Counted from the stretch's first letter, positions 35,986 through 45,012 are shown. The stretch is 64,000 nucleotides of DNA from Actinomycetales bacterium UBA1383 (GCA_002305415.1 DBQX01000003.1:27715-91714), one strand, 5' to 3'. Notes: generated from the letters alone by a model not told the origin. Numbers and translations: made by a program.

Positions 35986-36804
35986 ATGGACCTGCTGAAC
36001 TCCGTCACGGACGCGGTGCTCTCCTGGGCGGACACCCCGTGGCTCCTCCTGGCGATCGCCGTCCTCGCGACCATCGACGGGTTCTTCCCGCCGCTGCCGT
36101 CGGAGTCGGTGGTCATCGCCGCCGCGGTGCTCATCACGGCCGGATCCGGCCCCTCACCATGGCTCCTCGTCCTCGCGGCCGCCCTCGGGGCGTTCACCGG
36201 GGACGTCATCGCCTACCACATCGGCATGCTCCTGCCGCTGGACCGCATCCCGTTCCTGAACAACGCTCGCGGGGTCCGGATGCTCGCATGGGCGGAGTCC
36301 GCCCTGGAACGGCGCGCCACCGTGCTCATCATGTCCGCGCGTTTCATCCCGGTCGGGCGGGTGGCGGTGAACATGACCGCGGGTGCCGTGCGGTTCCCCC
36401 GTCCGCGCTTCGTGCTCACGGCCGCGGCGGCGTCGGTGGTGTGGGGCGCGTACTCGACGACGATCGGGTTGCTCGCCGGCCACTACTTCGAGTCCCATCC
36501 CTTCGTCGCGGTCGCGGGCGGGGTGGTGATCGGCATGGCCCTCGGCTTCGGCTTCGACGCGTTCCTCAAGTCCCTCAACGGCTGGCTCCTCGCCCGGGCG
36601 GCACGGCGCGGGGAGATGACGCGCGTGGCCGAGGCGTTGCAGCGCGCGGCAGCGCCCCCGGAGGTCGTGCACCTCTCCGAGGGAGAGCGTCCGCCGGAGG
36701 ACCACCACCCGCGGCGCCGGGAACGAGCGGACGCCGGCCCGGCGGCGGCGGCCGACGTCCGCGCCGTCGACGACGCCGCCTCCTCCCGCCCCGACGGCGG
36801 CTAG
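35986..36804 (+). CDS. DedA-family (SNARE-associated/VTT domain) membrane protein
   Basis: A 272-residue integral membrane protein. The VTT core is seen in FFPPLPSESVVIAAAVLI, then LGAFTGDVIAYHIG and the re-entrant arginine motif SARFIPVGRVAVNMTAGAVRFPRPRF. DedA proteins take part in envelope integrity, and some flip lipid carriers such as undecaprenyl phosphate; the role here is unassigned. A hydrophilic Arg/Ala-rich tail of about 60 residues is unusual. The start is uncertain: the ATG at 35986 is far from the ribosome binding site, and a GTG at 35947 is in frame. Its TAG overlaps the coaA stop on the other strand. Confidence 0.85.
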   Translation: MDLLNSVTDAVLSWADTPWLLLAIAVLATIDGFFPPLPSESVVIAAAVLITAGSGPSPWLLVLAAALGAFTGDVIAYHIGMLLPLDRIPFLNNARGVRMLAWAESALERRATVLIMSARFIPVGRVAVNMTAGAVRFPRPRFVLTAAAASVVWGAYSTTIGLLAGHYFESHPFVAVAGGVVIGMALGFGFDAFLKSLNGWLLARAARRGEMTRVAEALQRAAAPPEVVHLSEGERPPEDHHPRRRERADAGPAAAADVRAVDDAASSRPDGG

Positions 36805-37739
36805 AGCTTCCGCAGCCTCATCCGCCGCATTCGGTGGGACCCGTCCTTGGTGAGGACGAGGGTGGCGCGGCCACGCGTCGGCGCGATGTTGGTGAGCAGG
36901 TTCGGCGCGTTGATCGTGTCCCAGATGTGCGAGGCGGTCTGGATCGCCTCCTCGCGGCTCAGCGACGCGTACTTGCGGAAGTAGGACCGCTCGTGCTGGA
37001 ACGCGGTCTCCTTGAGTGTGAGGAACCGCTGGATGTACCACTGCTTGACGTCCTCGGGCCGGGCGTCGACGTAGATCGAGAAGTCGAAGAAGTCGGAGAC
37101 CACGAGTGGGGTGTGGGCGCCCGCCCGCGCGGGCTGCAGGACGTTCAGGCCCTCGACGATGAGCACGTCCGGGTTGCGGACCTCGATGCAGCGTCCGGGG
37201 ACGATGTCGTAGGTGAGGTGCGAGTAGACGGGGGCGCGCACCACCGGAGCGCCCGACTTCACCGCCTCGATGAAGCGGAGCATGGCGCGCCGGTCGAAGG
37301 ACTCGGGGAACCCCTTGCGTCCCATGAGCCCACGCCGCTCCAGCTCGGCGTTCGGATAGAGGAACCCGTCAGTCGTCACCAGTGCGACGCTGGGGGTCTC
37401 CGGGAAGCGGCTGAGCAGCTCGCGCAGCAGGCGGGACGTCGAGGACTTCCCGACCGCCACCGAACCGGCCACCCCGACCACGTAGGGTGTGCGCGCCGCG
37501 ATGCCGCGCAGGAAGGCGCCGGTGGCGTGGTGGAGGCCCCGGGTCGCGGCGACGTACATCTGGAGGAGGGAGGAGAGGGGACGGTAGACGGCATCCACCT
37601 CGGCGAGGTCGATGGGGTCACCGAGTCCGCGCAGCCTCACGACGTCGTCGTTCGTCAGCGGCAGGGGCGCCGAGGCCGCCAACTCGCTCCACTGTGCGCG
37701 ATCGAAGTCGACGAACGGGGTTTGCGGCGCCTCGGACAC
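36801..37739 (-). CDS. coaA: Pantothenate kinase, type I
   Basis: A 312-residue enzyme catalysing the first step of CoA synthesis (pantothenate to 4'-phosphopantothenate with ATP). The P-loop is GVAGSVAVGKSS (89-100), followed by VTTDGFLYPNAELERRGLMGRKGFPESFD and VYSHLTYDIVPG, with the C-terminal HIWDTINAPNLLTNIAPTRGRA. Start GTG at 37739. It converges with the DedA gene, sharing the palindrome CTAG at both stops, and diverges from glmS. Confidence 0.96.
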   Translation of the reverse strand: MSEAPQTPFVDFDRAQWSELAASAPLPLTNDDVVRLRGLGDPIDLAEVDAVYRPLSSLLQMYVAATRGLHHATGAFLRGIAARTPYVVGVAGSVAVGKSSTSRLLRELLSRFPETPSVALVTTDGFLYPNAELERRGLMGRKGFPESFDRRAMLRFIEAVKSGAPVVRAPVYSHLTYDIVPGRCIEVRNPDVLIVEGLNVLQPARAGAHTPLVVSDFFDFSIYVDARPEDVKQWYIQRFLTLKETAFQHERSYFRKYASLSREEAIQTASHIWDTINAPNLLTNIAPTRGRATLVLTKDGSHRMRRMRLRKL

Positions 37740-37780
37740 CTGTCGATTGTGACATCCCGTGCGCGCCCGAGCGCTGGAAC

Positions 37781-37786
37781 TAGACT
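37781..37786 (+). promoter_or_regulatory. -10 box of glmS, leaderless arrangement
   Basis: TAGACT ends 7 nt before the glmS ATG, and no ribosome binding site is present, so the transcript is predicted to begin at or one base before the start codon. Confidence 0.6.
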
Positions 37787-37793
37787 GGCCCGC

Positions 37794-39653
37794 ATGTGCG
37801 GAATCGTCGGGTACGTGGGTCGCGGGGAGCCGTCAGGGCGCCCCCTGGACGTCGTGATGGAGGGCCTGGGTCGGCTGGAGTACCGCGGGTACGACTCCGC
37901 GGGCGTGGCCCTGGTGACCCCCCAGGGTCTCCAGTGGGCGAAGCGGGCGGGCAAGCTCACGAATCTCTCCCAGGCGCTGGAGCGGCGGCCACCGGCGCCC
38001 GCGACGGCCGCCATCGGCCACACCCGCTGGGCCACGCACGGTGCGCCCACGGACGTCAACGCCCACCCCCACATCTCGCAGGACGGCAAGCTCGCCCTGA
38101 TCCACAACGGGATCATCGAGAACTTCAACACCCTGAAGGAGGAGCTCCTCGCCGACGGCGTCTCGTTCCTCTCGGAGACGGATACCGAGGTCGCGGCCCA
38201 CCTGCTCTCGCGGGCCTTCGACAGGCTCGGCGACCTGACCGAGGCCATGCGCGCGGTCACGCGCGAGCTCGAGGGCGCCTTCACGCTCCTCGCGGTGCAC
38301 GCCGACATGCCACGCACCGTCGTCGGGGCCCGCCGGAACTCGCCCCTCGTGGTCGGGCTCGGGGACGGCGAGAACTTCCTCGGATCGGACGTCGCGGCCT
38401 TCATCTCGCACACCCGCTCCGCGCTCGAACTGGGCCAGGACCAGATCGTCACCATCACCCCGGACTCGGTGGAGGTCATCGACGGTGACGGGGTGCCCGT
38501 CGAGGTCAAGGCCTTCACCGTCGACTGGGACGCGTCGGCGGCCGTCAAGGGCGGCTTCCGGACCTTCATGGAGAAGGAGATCCACGAGCAGCCGAAGGCC
38601 GTGGCGGACACCCTGCTGGGGCGGACGACCGTCGGCGGCCACCTCACGCTCGACGAGCTGCGAATCGACGAGGTCGTGCTGCGCTCGGTCGACAAGATCG
38701 TGGTCATCGCGTGCGGGACCGCGGCGTACGCCGGCCATGTCGCCAAGTACGCCATCGAGCACTGGTGCCGGATCCCGGTCGAGGTCGAGCTCGCCCACGA
38801 GTTCCGCTACCGCGACCCGGTGGTCAACGAGAAGACCCTCGTGGTGGCGATCAGCCAGTCCGGCGAGACGATGGACACCATCATGGCGGTGCGGCACGCC
38901 CGCGAGCAGGGCTCCAAGGTGCTCGCCGTGGTCAACACCCACGGGTCGACGATCCCGCGCGAGTCCGACGCCGTCCTCTACACGCACGCCGGGCCCGAGG
39001 TGGCGGTCGCGTCCACCAAGGCGTTCCTCGCCCAGATCACCGCCTGCTACCTGCTGGGGCTGTACCTCGCGCAGCTGCGCGGCAACATGTACCAGGACGA
39101 GATCGGCCGCATCCTGGCCGAGCTCGCCCTCATGCCCGAGCGGATCCAGCGGGTCGTCGACAACGAGGAGCAGGTGCGGAAGCTCGCGCACTCGATGAAG
39201 GACGTCACCAGCGTCCTCTTCCTCGGCCGGCACGTCGGATTCCCGGTGGCGATGGAGGGGGCGCTGAAGCTGAAGGAACTCGCCTACATCCACGCCGAGG
39301 GCTTCGCCGCCGGCGAGCTGAAGCACGGGCCCATCGCCCTCGTCGACGTCGGCACCCCGGTCTTCGTGATCGTCCCGTCGCCCCGCGGGCGGGACCACCT
39401 CCACGCGAAGGTCGTCTCCAACATCCAGGAGGTCCGCGCGCGGGGGGCGCGCACCCTCGTGATCGCGGAGGACGGCGACGCGGCGGTGGAGCCGTTCGCC
39501 GACGTCGTCATCCGTGTCCCGCAGACCCCCACGCTCCTGGCGCCGCTCGTGACGGTCGTGCCACTGCAGATCTTCGCGTGCGAACTCGCCGCCGCGAAGG
39601 GCCTCGATGTGGACCAGCCGCGCAACCTCGCCAAGTCGGTGACGGTCGAGTAG
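37794..39653 (+). CDS. glmS: Glutamine-fructose-6-phosphate aminotransferase (isomerising)
   Basis: A 619-residue enzyme making glucosamine 6-phosphate from fructose 6-phosphate and glutamine, the first step of cell-wall amino-sugar synthesis. The N-terminal glutaminase has the catalytic Cys directly after Met (MCGIVGYVG) and HTRWATHGAPTDVNAHPH. Two SIS isomerase domains follow (ACGTAAYAG, SQSGETMDT) and the C-terminal QPRNLAKSVTVE. No GlmS ribozyme is visible. glmM, often next door, is absent. acpS starts directly at the base after its stop. Confidence 0.97.
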   Translation: MCGIVGYVGRGEPSGRPLDVVMEGLGRLEYRGYDSAGVALVTPQGLQWAKRAGKLTNLSQALERRPPAPATAAIGHTRWATHGAPTDVNAHPHISQDGKLALIHNGIIENFNTLKEELLADGVSFLSETDTEVAAHLLSRAFDRLGDLTEAMRAVTRELEGAFTLLAVHADMPRTVVGARRNSPLVVGLGDGENFLGSDVAAFISHTRSALELGQDQIVTITPDSVEVIDGDGVPVEVKAFTVDWDASAAVKGGFRTFMEKEIHEQPKAVADTLLGRTTVGGHLTLDELRIDEVVLRSVDKIVVIACGTAAYAGHVAKYAIEHWCRIPVEVELAHEFRYRDPVVNEKTLVVAISQSGETMDTIMAVRHAREQGSKVLAVVNTHGSTIPRESDAVLYTHAGPEVAVASTKAFLAQITACYLLGLYLAQLRGNMYQDEIGRILAELALMPERIQRVVDNEEQVRKLAHSMKDVTSVLFLGRHVGFPVAMEGALKLKELAYIHAEGFAAGELKHGPIALVDVGTPVFVIVPSPRGRDHLHAKVVSNIQEVRARGARTLVIAEDGDAAVEPFADVVIRVPQTPTLLAPLVTVVPLQIFACELAAAKGLDVDQPRNLAKSVTVE

Positions 39654-40001
39654 ATGGTCCGGGCGATCGGCGTCGACGTCGCGGACGTCGCGCGGCTTGC
39701 GGCGGCCCTCGAACGCGTGCCTCGCCTGCGCGAGAGGCTCTTCACTCCGGGGGAGCGTGACCTGCCGGTCCGGTCGCTCGCCGCGCGGTTCGCCGCCAAG
39801 GAGGCGGTCGCCAAGGCGCTCGGTTCTCCCGGCGGCATGAGCTGGCAGGACTGCGAGGTGGTGCGGGAGCCGAGCGGGGCGCCCCGGCTCGTGGTGCGGG
39901 GCACGGTGGCGGCCGCCGCAGCCGCGTGTGGCATCTCGGTGTGGCACCTGTCCCTGAGCCATGACGGTCCGGTGGCGGTGGCGATGGTGGTGGCCGAATG
40001 A
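39654..40001 (+). CDS. acpS: Holo-[acyl-carrier-protein] synthase
   Basis: A 115-residue phosphopantetheinyl transferase that moves 4'-phosphopantetheine from CoA to acyl carrier protein. The magnesium-binding signature [11 protein letters not shown] (5-15) and [13 protein letters not shown], followed by [13 protein letters not shown], are clear. It starts on the base after the glmS stop codon, with no own promoter seen, and ends in an ATGA overlap with nnr. Confidence 0.96.
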   Translation: MVRAIGVDVADVARLAAALERVPRLRERLFTPGERDLPVRSLAARFAAKEAVAKALGSPGGMSWQDCEVVREPSGAPRLVVRGTVAAAAAACGISVWHLSLSHDGPVAVAMVVAE

Positions 40002-41527
40002 TCCATGGATGGGGTACGGACGCGATCCGGCGCGCGGAGGAGCCACTGCTCGCAGCCGGCGTGCCACTGATGCGGCACGCCGCGCGCGCTGTGGCCACCA
40101 CGGTGGTGCGGGAGATCCGCGCCCGTGGCCAGCGCGTCCCCGGATCGGTGGTGCTCGTGCTCGTCGGCGGGGGCAACAACGGGGGCGACGCCCTGTGGGC
40201 TGCCGCCGACCTCGCTCGCCGCGGTGTGCGGGCGCTGGTGGCGCTGTGCGCGGCCACCGTGCACGCCGAGGGACTCGCGGCGGCGTCGGCCGCCGGAGCC
40301 CGGGTCGTCCGGATCGTGCCCGGCGACGGGGGAGGCGCGGACCTCGCCTCCCTCGTCACCCTCGCGCGTGCGGCAGGGGTGTGGATCGACGGTCTCGCCG
40401 GCATCGGGCTGCGGGGTGCGCTGCGTGACCCGCTCGCGCGCGTCGTCGCGACACTCGAGGCCGAGCGCGCCGAGGCGCCTGACGAGCCCGTGGTGATCGC
40501 GGTGGACGTCCCGTCGGGGCTGGGCGACACGGGCGGCGTACCCGGGCCGGTGCTCCGCGCCGATGTCACCGTCACCATGGGAGGCGCGAAGTCCCCGCTC
40601 CTTCTGCCGCCCGCGTGCCTTCTCGCCGGGGAGCTCGAGGTCGTGGACCTCGGACTGCCACTCTCCCCCGCTGAGGCGCGCGTCGCACGGCTCGGCGCGG
40701 CGGACGTCGCGGACCTCTATCCGTTCCCGCGGCGTGAGGACCACAAGTACAGCCGGGGTGTCGTCGGGGTGTGGGCCGGGAGCGCGCCCTATCCCGGCGC
40801 GGCGCACCTCGCGTGTGCCGGGGCGCTCGCCGTCGGCCCAGGAATGGTGCGCTACCTGGGGACGGTCGCCTCGGTGCGGGAGCGGCACCCCGAGGTGGTG
40901 GGCGCCCCGGGTCGGATCCAGGCGGCGCTGGTGGGGCCCGGGATCGCCGGGGCCACCGCCGCGCGCGCCGCGTTCGGCGAGGCACGCGAGCCGGAGGTCC
41001 CCCTCGTGGTCGACGCCGGCGCGCTGGGCGTGCTGGCCGCGCAGGATCCGCCGCGACTGTGCGTCGCCACCCCCCACGCGGGCGAACTGGCGGGACTCCT
41101 CGGCACCAGCCGCGCCGAGGTCGAGTCCGACCCGGCCGCCGCGGCGACGGCGTGGGCCACCGAACGCGGCGTCGTCGTCCTCCTCAAGGGGCCGGTGACC
41201 GTGGTGGCCGCACCGGATGGCGCCCTGTTCTCGCAGGGTGGCTCCACGCCGTGGCTTGCCACCGCGGGCTCCGGGGACGTCCTCGCCGGTGTGCTCGCCG
41301 GGCTGCTGGCGATGGTTGAGGCCCGCGCCGAGGAGGAGGCGCGGGAGCTCGACCCCCGGGAGGTGGCCCGCACCGCGGCGGCCGCGGCGTGGCTGCACTC
41401 GCGCGCCGCGCTCCGGGCTGTGGGTCTTCGGGCCCCCGAGCCGGGCGGGCCCGGCGCCGGTGGGCCGCTGCAGGCGCATCGAATCGCGGACAGGGTGCCC
41501 ACCGTGATCGCGGGGCTGCCTCGCTGA
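39998..41527 (+). CDS. nnr: Bifunctional NAD(P)HX epimerase/dehydratase
   Basis: A 509-residue repair enzyme that epimerises and, using ADP, dehydrates damaged NAD(P)HX. The N-terminal YjeF_N domain (about 1-220) has [23 protein letters not shown] and AVDVPSGL. The C-terminal ribokinase-like domain has [37 protein letters not shown] and the ADP site [15 protein letters not shown]. Overlaps acpS by four bases. Confidence 0.96.
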   Translation: MIHGWGTDAIRRAEEPLLAAGVPLMRHAARAVATTVVREIRARGQRVPGSVVLVLVGGGNNGGDALWAAADLARRGVRALVALCAATVHAEGLAAASAAGARVVRIVPGDGGGADLASLVTLARAAGVWIDGLAGIGLRGALRDPLARVVATLEAERAEAPDEPVVIAVDVPSGLGDTGGVPGPVLRADVTVTMGGAKSPLLLPPACLLAGELEVVDLGLPLSPAEARVARLGAADVADLYPFPRREDHKYSRGVVGVWAGSAPYPGAAHLACAGALAVGPGMVRYLGTVASVRERHPEVVGAPGRIQAALVGPGIAGATAARAAFGEAREPEVPLVVDAGALGVLAAQDPPRLCVATPHAGELAGLLGTSRAEVESDPAAAATAWATERGVVVLLKGPVTVVAAPDGALFSQGGSTPWLATAGSGDVLAGVLAGLLAMVEARAEEEARELDPREVARTAAAAAWLHSRAALRAVGLRAPEPGGPGAGGPLQAHRIADRVPTVIAGLPR

Positions 41528-41547
41528 TCCGTCGCCGCGAGTGATGG

Positions 41548-41553
41548 GACAAT
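41548..41553 (+). promoter_or_regulatory. Candidate -10 box of alr, leaderless arrangement
   Basis: GACAAT ends 7 nt before the ATG at 41561, and no ribosome binding site precedes it. The first base departs from TANNNT, so the call is weaker than for glmS. Confidence 0.4.
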
Positions 41554-41560
41554 GTGCACC

Positions 41561-42688
41561 ATGCAGTACCCGGCCCGTGCCGTCGTGAACCTGGCCGCCG
41601 TGCGCGCCAATGTGGCGAACCTGCGCGGTCGCACGGACGCCGCCGTCATGGCCGTCGTCAAGGCCGATGGCTACGGCCACGGCGGTCTCGCCGTCGCGCA
41701 GGCGGCGCTCGAGGCGGGCGCCACGTGGCTCGGCATCGCGCAACTCCAGGAGGCGCTGGCGGTACGGCCCATGCTCCCGGACGTGCGGATGCTGTGCTGG
41801 CTGTGGTCTCCCTCGGCGGACGTCCGGCCGGCGGTCAGGGCCGGCATCGACCTGGCGGTCACCGCGCCATGGGTGGTCGATCACGTGGCGGACGCGGCCG
41901 CGGACGTGGGTGTGCGGGCGCGGGTCCACCTCAAGGTCGATACCGGGATGGCGCGCGGCGGCGTCCGGCCAGAGGCCTGGGAGGACTTCGTCCGGCAGTC
42001 GCTCCGCCGGCCGGAACTCGAGATCGCCGGCATCTGGTCCCACCTCGCGCGGGCCGACGAGGTGGAGGAGCCCACCACCGCGCGACAGCTCGACCTCTTC
42101 ACCGACGCCCTCGCCGCTGCGGCGCGTCTCGGCGTGCACCCGGAGGTCCGCCACCTGGCGGCCTCCGCCGGCGTCCTCTGGCATCCCGCCACCCACTTCG
42201 ACCTCGTCCGCCCGGGCGTGAGCGTCTACGGGATGGTGCCGGACGGCTCCGATCCCGCGCCGCTCGGGCTGGTGCCCGCGATGCGGCTCGAGGCGGAGCT
42301 CGTCAACGTCAAACGGGTCCCGGCCGGGACGCCCGTGTCCTACGGCCACACCGCCGTCGTGGGGCCGACCACCGTGGGGGTGGTCCCCCTCGGCTACGCC
42401 GACGGGATCCCGCGCCAGGCCTCGAACCGCGCCTTCGTCACGGTGAACGGGCGGCGGGCGGACGTGGTGGGCCGCATCTGCATGGACCAGTTCCTGGTCG
42501 ACCTCGGCCCGGAGAGCGACGCCGTGCCCGGCGACCGGGTGCGCCTCTGGGGTCCCCTGCCCGGCGACGCCGGCGAGCGCCCCACCGCGGAGTCCTGGGC
42601 CCGCGCCGCGGACACCATCAACTACACCATCACGACACAGGTCGGGACCCGGGTCCCGCGCGTCCACGTGGAGGAGACATGGAGCTAG
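41561..42688 (+). CDS. alr: Alanine racemase
   Basis: A 375-residue PLP enzyme making D-alanine for peptidoglycan. The PLP lysine is Lys34 (VVKADGYGHG). The second catalytic base is Tyr261 (VSYGHTA), and VPLGYADGIPRQ and GRICMDQFLVDLG are conserved. The ATG at 41561 is preferred over 41552 because the -10-like hexamer sits 7 nt before it. Its end overlaps tsaE by 10 bases. Confidence 0.96.
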   Translation: MQYPARAVVNLAAVRANVANLRGRTDAAVMAVVKADGYGHGGLAVAQAALEAGATWLGIAQLQEALAVRPMLPDVRMLCWLWSPSADVRPAVRAGIDLAVTAPWVVDHVADAAADVGVRARVHLKVDTGMARGGVRPEAWEDFVRQSLRRPELEIAGIWSHLARADEVEEPTTARQLDLFTDALAAAARLGVHPEVRHLAASAGVLWHPATHFDLVRPGVSVYGMVPDGSDPAPLGLVPAMRLEAELVNVKRVPAGTPVSYGHTAVVGPTTVGVVPLGYADGIPRQASNRAFVTVNGRRADVVGRICMDQFLVDLGPESDAVPGDRVRLWGPLPGDAGERPTAESWARAADTINYTITTQVGTRVPRVHVEETWS

Positions 42689-43179
42689 TGCTCACGAGCC
42701 CCGAGGCGACCCGCGCGCTGGGGGAGCGGCTCGCCCACCTCCTCCAGGCCGGTGACCTGGTCCTGGTCCACGGCGAGCTGGGGGCGGGGAAGACCACCCT
42801 CACGCAGGGCATCGGGGCCGGCCTCGGGGTGCGGGGACACGTGGCCTCGCCCACCTTCATCATCGCCCGCACCCATCGCGCCACCGGCGACCGCCCGGGA
42901 CTCGTCCACGTGGACGCCTACCGGCTGCGGTCGCTGGACGAACTCGAGGCCCTCGACCTCGACACCTCACTCGACGCGTCCGTCACCGTCGTCGAGTGGG
43001 GGCAGGGACTCGCGGAGGTGCTCAGCGAGGACCGGCTCGAGGTCTCGATCACGCGGCCCCACGGCGGTCTCACCGACGTCGCGGGCCTCGTCGACGACGG
43101 CGCCCGGCAGGTCCGCGTCGTCGCGCACGGACCGCGCTGGCGCGGGGTCGACCTCGAGGTGCTGCGGGGGGATTCGTGA
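42679..43179 (+). CDS. tsaE: tRNA threonylcarbamoyladenosine biosynthesis ATPase TsaE
   Basis: A 166-residue ATPase needed with TsaB and TsaD for t6A at position 37 of ANN-decoding tRNAs. The Walker A motif is GELGAGKTT (32-40), followed by SPTFIIARTHRA, HVDAYRLRS and VTVVEWGQGL. A strong GGAGGAGAC site precedes the ATG, which lies inside the end of alr. GTGA overlap with the next gene. Confidence 0.95.
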   Translation: MELVLTSPEATRALGERLAHLLQAGDLVLVHGELGAGKTTLTQGIGAGLGVRGHVASPTFIIARTHRATGDRPGLVHVDAYRLRSLDELEALDLDTSLDASVTVVEWGQGLAEVLSEDRLEVSITRPHGGLTDVAGLVDDGARQVRVVAHGPRWRGVDLEVLRGDS

Positions 43180-43868
43180 GGTTCGGCGCGCTCGTGGCCG
43201 CGGCCGCGACCGTCCTCCTGTCCGCCGGCTCCGCCGCCGCGGACGTGCCGCCGGTGCCCGGGCCGGTCACCGCGTGGCTCGAGACCGAGGGTCGTCTCGC
43301 GGTGCTCACCTCGACCTCCCCGCTGACCGCGGAGCAGCTCGACGCCGTCGCCATCGGCCCGGCGACCAACGTGCAGACGTGGTCGGAGGACTACGCGGCT
43401 GGGGAGGCCTGGGACGTGGCTGCCGTACCGACCGACGAGTGGGCCGCACCCGTGCTCCTGGAGGAGCGCGGCGTCGGCGCGATCGTCGTCACCGAGGACG
43501 ACTCCGGCGCGGTGTCCGGCAACCGTGTCCTGTGGAACGCGGACCTCGGTGCTGACCTCGCGGCGTTCCGCGCGACGACCTTCATCCTCGACGACGCGAC
43601 GGGCGGCTGGTTCCGCCTCGGCGGCGACATCCTCACGCCTGTCACCGAGGAGGCCCGCGACGTGCTCGCCGGCAGCATCGACATCACCGAGTACCAGCGG
43701 TACCTGGTGGCGCGGCTCGGAGGCGGCGGGGAGGAACCCGAGTCGCCCGTCCAGCCTGAGCCCGCCAACCTGTCCCCGGTGCTGGTCGCGGCCGGCGCGC
43801 TCGGGGCACTTCTCGTTCTCGTGGGCGTCACCGTGTGGGTGCGCCGACCCGATGACCTGGAGGACTGA
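43176..43868 (+). CDS. Exported single-span membrane protein of unknown function
   Basis: Not recognised as a named family. 230 residues: a signal-peptide-like start (about 1-24, VRFGALVAAAATVLLSAGSAAA with AxA before DVPP), an acidic extracellular domain of about 150 residues, a Glu/Pro linker, one membrane span (about 200-222, LVAAGALGALLVLVGVTVWV) and a short RRPDDLED tail. This predicts a type I topology with the bulk outside. No cysteine, catalytic or sortase motif seen. It sits between tsaE and tsaB, coupled to both by overlap or a one-base gap, so it is co-expressed with t6A genes without an obvious functional link. Confidence 0.85.
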   Translation: MRFGALVAAAATVLLSAGSAAADVPPVPGPVTAWLETEGRLAVLTSTSPLTAEQLDAVAIGPATNVQTWSEDYAAGEAWDVAAVPTDEWAAPVLLEERGVGAIVVTEDDSGAVSGNRVLWNADLGADLAAFRATTFILDDATGGWFRLGGDILTPVTEEARDVLAGSIDITEYQRYLVARLGGGGEEPESPVQPEPANLSPVLVAAGALGALLVLVGVTVWVRRPDDLED

Positions 43869-43869
43869 C

Positions 43870-44508
43870 GTGAACCTTCTCTGCATCGACACCTCCGAGG
43901 GCACGCAAGTGGCCCTCGTGGGCCCCGGCGGCGTTCGGCGGGCGGGGGATCCGGACAGCCGTGCCCACGCCGAGCACCTCGCCCGCCTCCTCGCCGAGGT
44001 CGTGGATGACCAGCGGGTGGAGGGGGTCGTGGTGGGGACCGGGCCCGCGCCGTTCACCGGATTGCGCGTCGGTCTCGTGACGGCCCAGGTGTTCGCCCTC
44101 GCGCGGCGTCTCCCTGTCCACGGTGTCCCGTCCCTGGCGGTGCGGGCCCGCCAGTCGCTCGACGCGGTCGGGGCCGCCCGCGTCACGGTCGTGACCGATG
44201 CACGCCGGCGGGAGGTCTACAGCGGCACCTTCGCGCCAGCCGGACCGGACGACGTGCGCCTGGAGGACGAGTTCACGGTGGCGTACCCGGGTGACGTCGT
44301 CGTGCCGGAGGACAGCGTGCTGGTGGGGCCGGGGACACAGCTGTACCCCGAGGCCCTGGCCGGAACCGACCTCCCCCTGGACATCGCGGTGGCCGCGCGG
44401 CTCGTGCGCGCCCGCCTCGCGGCCGGGGTGCCGATGCCGACGACCCCGCTCTACCTGCGGCGCCCCGACGTCCACCTGCCCGGCGGACGGAAACGTGCCA
44501 CCCACTGA
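43870..44508 (+). CDS. tsaB: tRNA t6A biosynthesis protein TsaB
   Basis: A 212-residue TsaD partner with a related ASKHA fold. LCIDTSEGTQVALVG, HAEHLARLLAEVV and GTGPAPFTGLRVGLVTAQVFA are family features. GTG start one base after the preceding stop codon, with GGAGGAC upstream. It overlaps rimI by 14 bases. Confidence 0.93.
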   Translation: MNLLCIDTSEGTQVALVGPGGVRRAGDPDSRAHAEHLARLLAEVVDDQRVEGVVVGTGPAPFTGLRVGLVTAQVFALARRLPVHGVPSLAVRARQSLDAVGAARVTVVTDARRREVYSGTFAPAGPDDVRLEDEFTVAYPGDVVVPEDSVLVGPGTQLYPEALAGTDLPLDIAVAARLVRARLAAGVPMPTTPLYLRRPDVHLPGGRKRATH

Positions 44509-44998
44509 CGGCGCCTGCCGGCCGCTGGAGCCCGCGGACCTCGCGCGGGTCCTGGAACTCGAGCCGGTGCTGTTCGGCCGCGAGGCGTGGACGCGGGGGA
44601 TGTACCGCGAGGAACTCGCGAGCCCCACACGCGCCTACCGTGCGATCGACGACGGCGGGCGGCTCGTGGCGTGGGGCGGAGTCCTCCTCGGCGAGACGGC
44701 ACAGATCCTGACACTCGGAGTCGACCCGGACCACCAGCGGCGCGGACTCGGCTCCCGGCTGCTCCGGGACCTGCTCGCGATCGCGGCGGACCACGGGGCG
44801 CGCGAGGTGCTCCTCGAGGTGCGGGCGTCGGACGACGGCGCCCAGCGGCTCTACCTCCGGCACGGATTCCTCCCCATCGGGAGGCGGAGGAACTACTACC
44901 AGCTGATCGGCGAGGACGCCGTCGTGATGCGCCGCGTCATCGCCGGACCCCCACCTCAGGACGAACAGGCGGGACCAAAGGACTCGGTGGGGCCCTGA
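44495..44998 (+). CDS. rimI: Ribosomal protein S18 alanine N-acetyltransferase RimI-like (GNAT)
   Basis: A 167-residue GNAT acetyltransferase. The acetyl-CoA-binding motif A is ILTLGVDPDHQRRGLGSRLLRDLL (with RRGLG), followed by EVRASDDGAQRLYLRHGFLPIGRRRNYY. Its place after tsaB and the sequence fit RimI, which acetylates the S18 N-terminus in E. coli; the true substrate in actinobacteria is less certain. Start GTG with GGACGGAAAC upstream. Confidence 0.9.
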   Translation: MPPTDGACRPLEPADLARVLELEPVLFGREAWTRGMYREELASPTRAYRAIDDGGRLVAWGGVLLGETAQILTLGVDPDHQRRGLGSRLLRDLLAIAADHGAREVLLEVRASDDGAQRLYLRHGFLPIGRRRNYYQLIGEDAVVMRRVIAGPPPQDEQAGPKDSVGP

Positions 44999-45006
44999 TC
45001 TGCTCC

Positions 45007-45012
45007 TAGGAT
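45007..45012 (+). promoter_or_regulatory. -10 box of sdhCAB, leaderless arrangement
   Basis: TAGGAT ends 7 nt before the sdhC GTG. No ribosome binding site is present. It shows that sdhCAB has its own promoter rather than reading from rimI. Confidence 0.6.

Noticed and set aside
36039..37793. Long upstream in-frame extension of glmS through the DedA and coaA region
   Set aside because: Its sequence is an Arg/Gly-rich shadow; GlmS must begin with Met-Cys for its catalytic N-terminal cysteine, which fixes the start at 37794.
37794..37830. GlmS ribozyme upstream of glmS
   Set aside because: Only about 55 nt separate coaA and glmS and the transcript appears leaderless, leaving no room for a ribozyme; GlmS ribozymes are known mainly from Firmicutes and relatives.
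39284..42667. An 1127-codon minus-strand open frame opposite glmS-acpS-nnr-alr
   Set aside because: Covers four well-supported plus-strand genes, has shadow-type composition and no ribosome binding site or motif.
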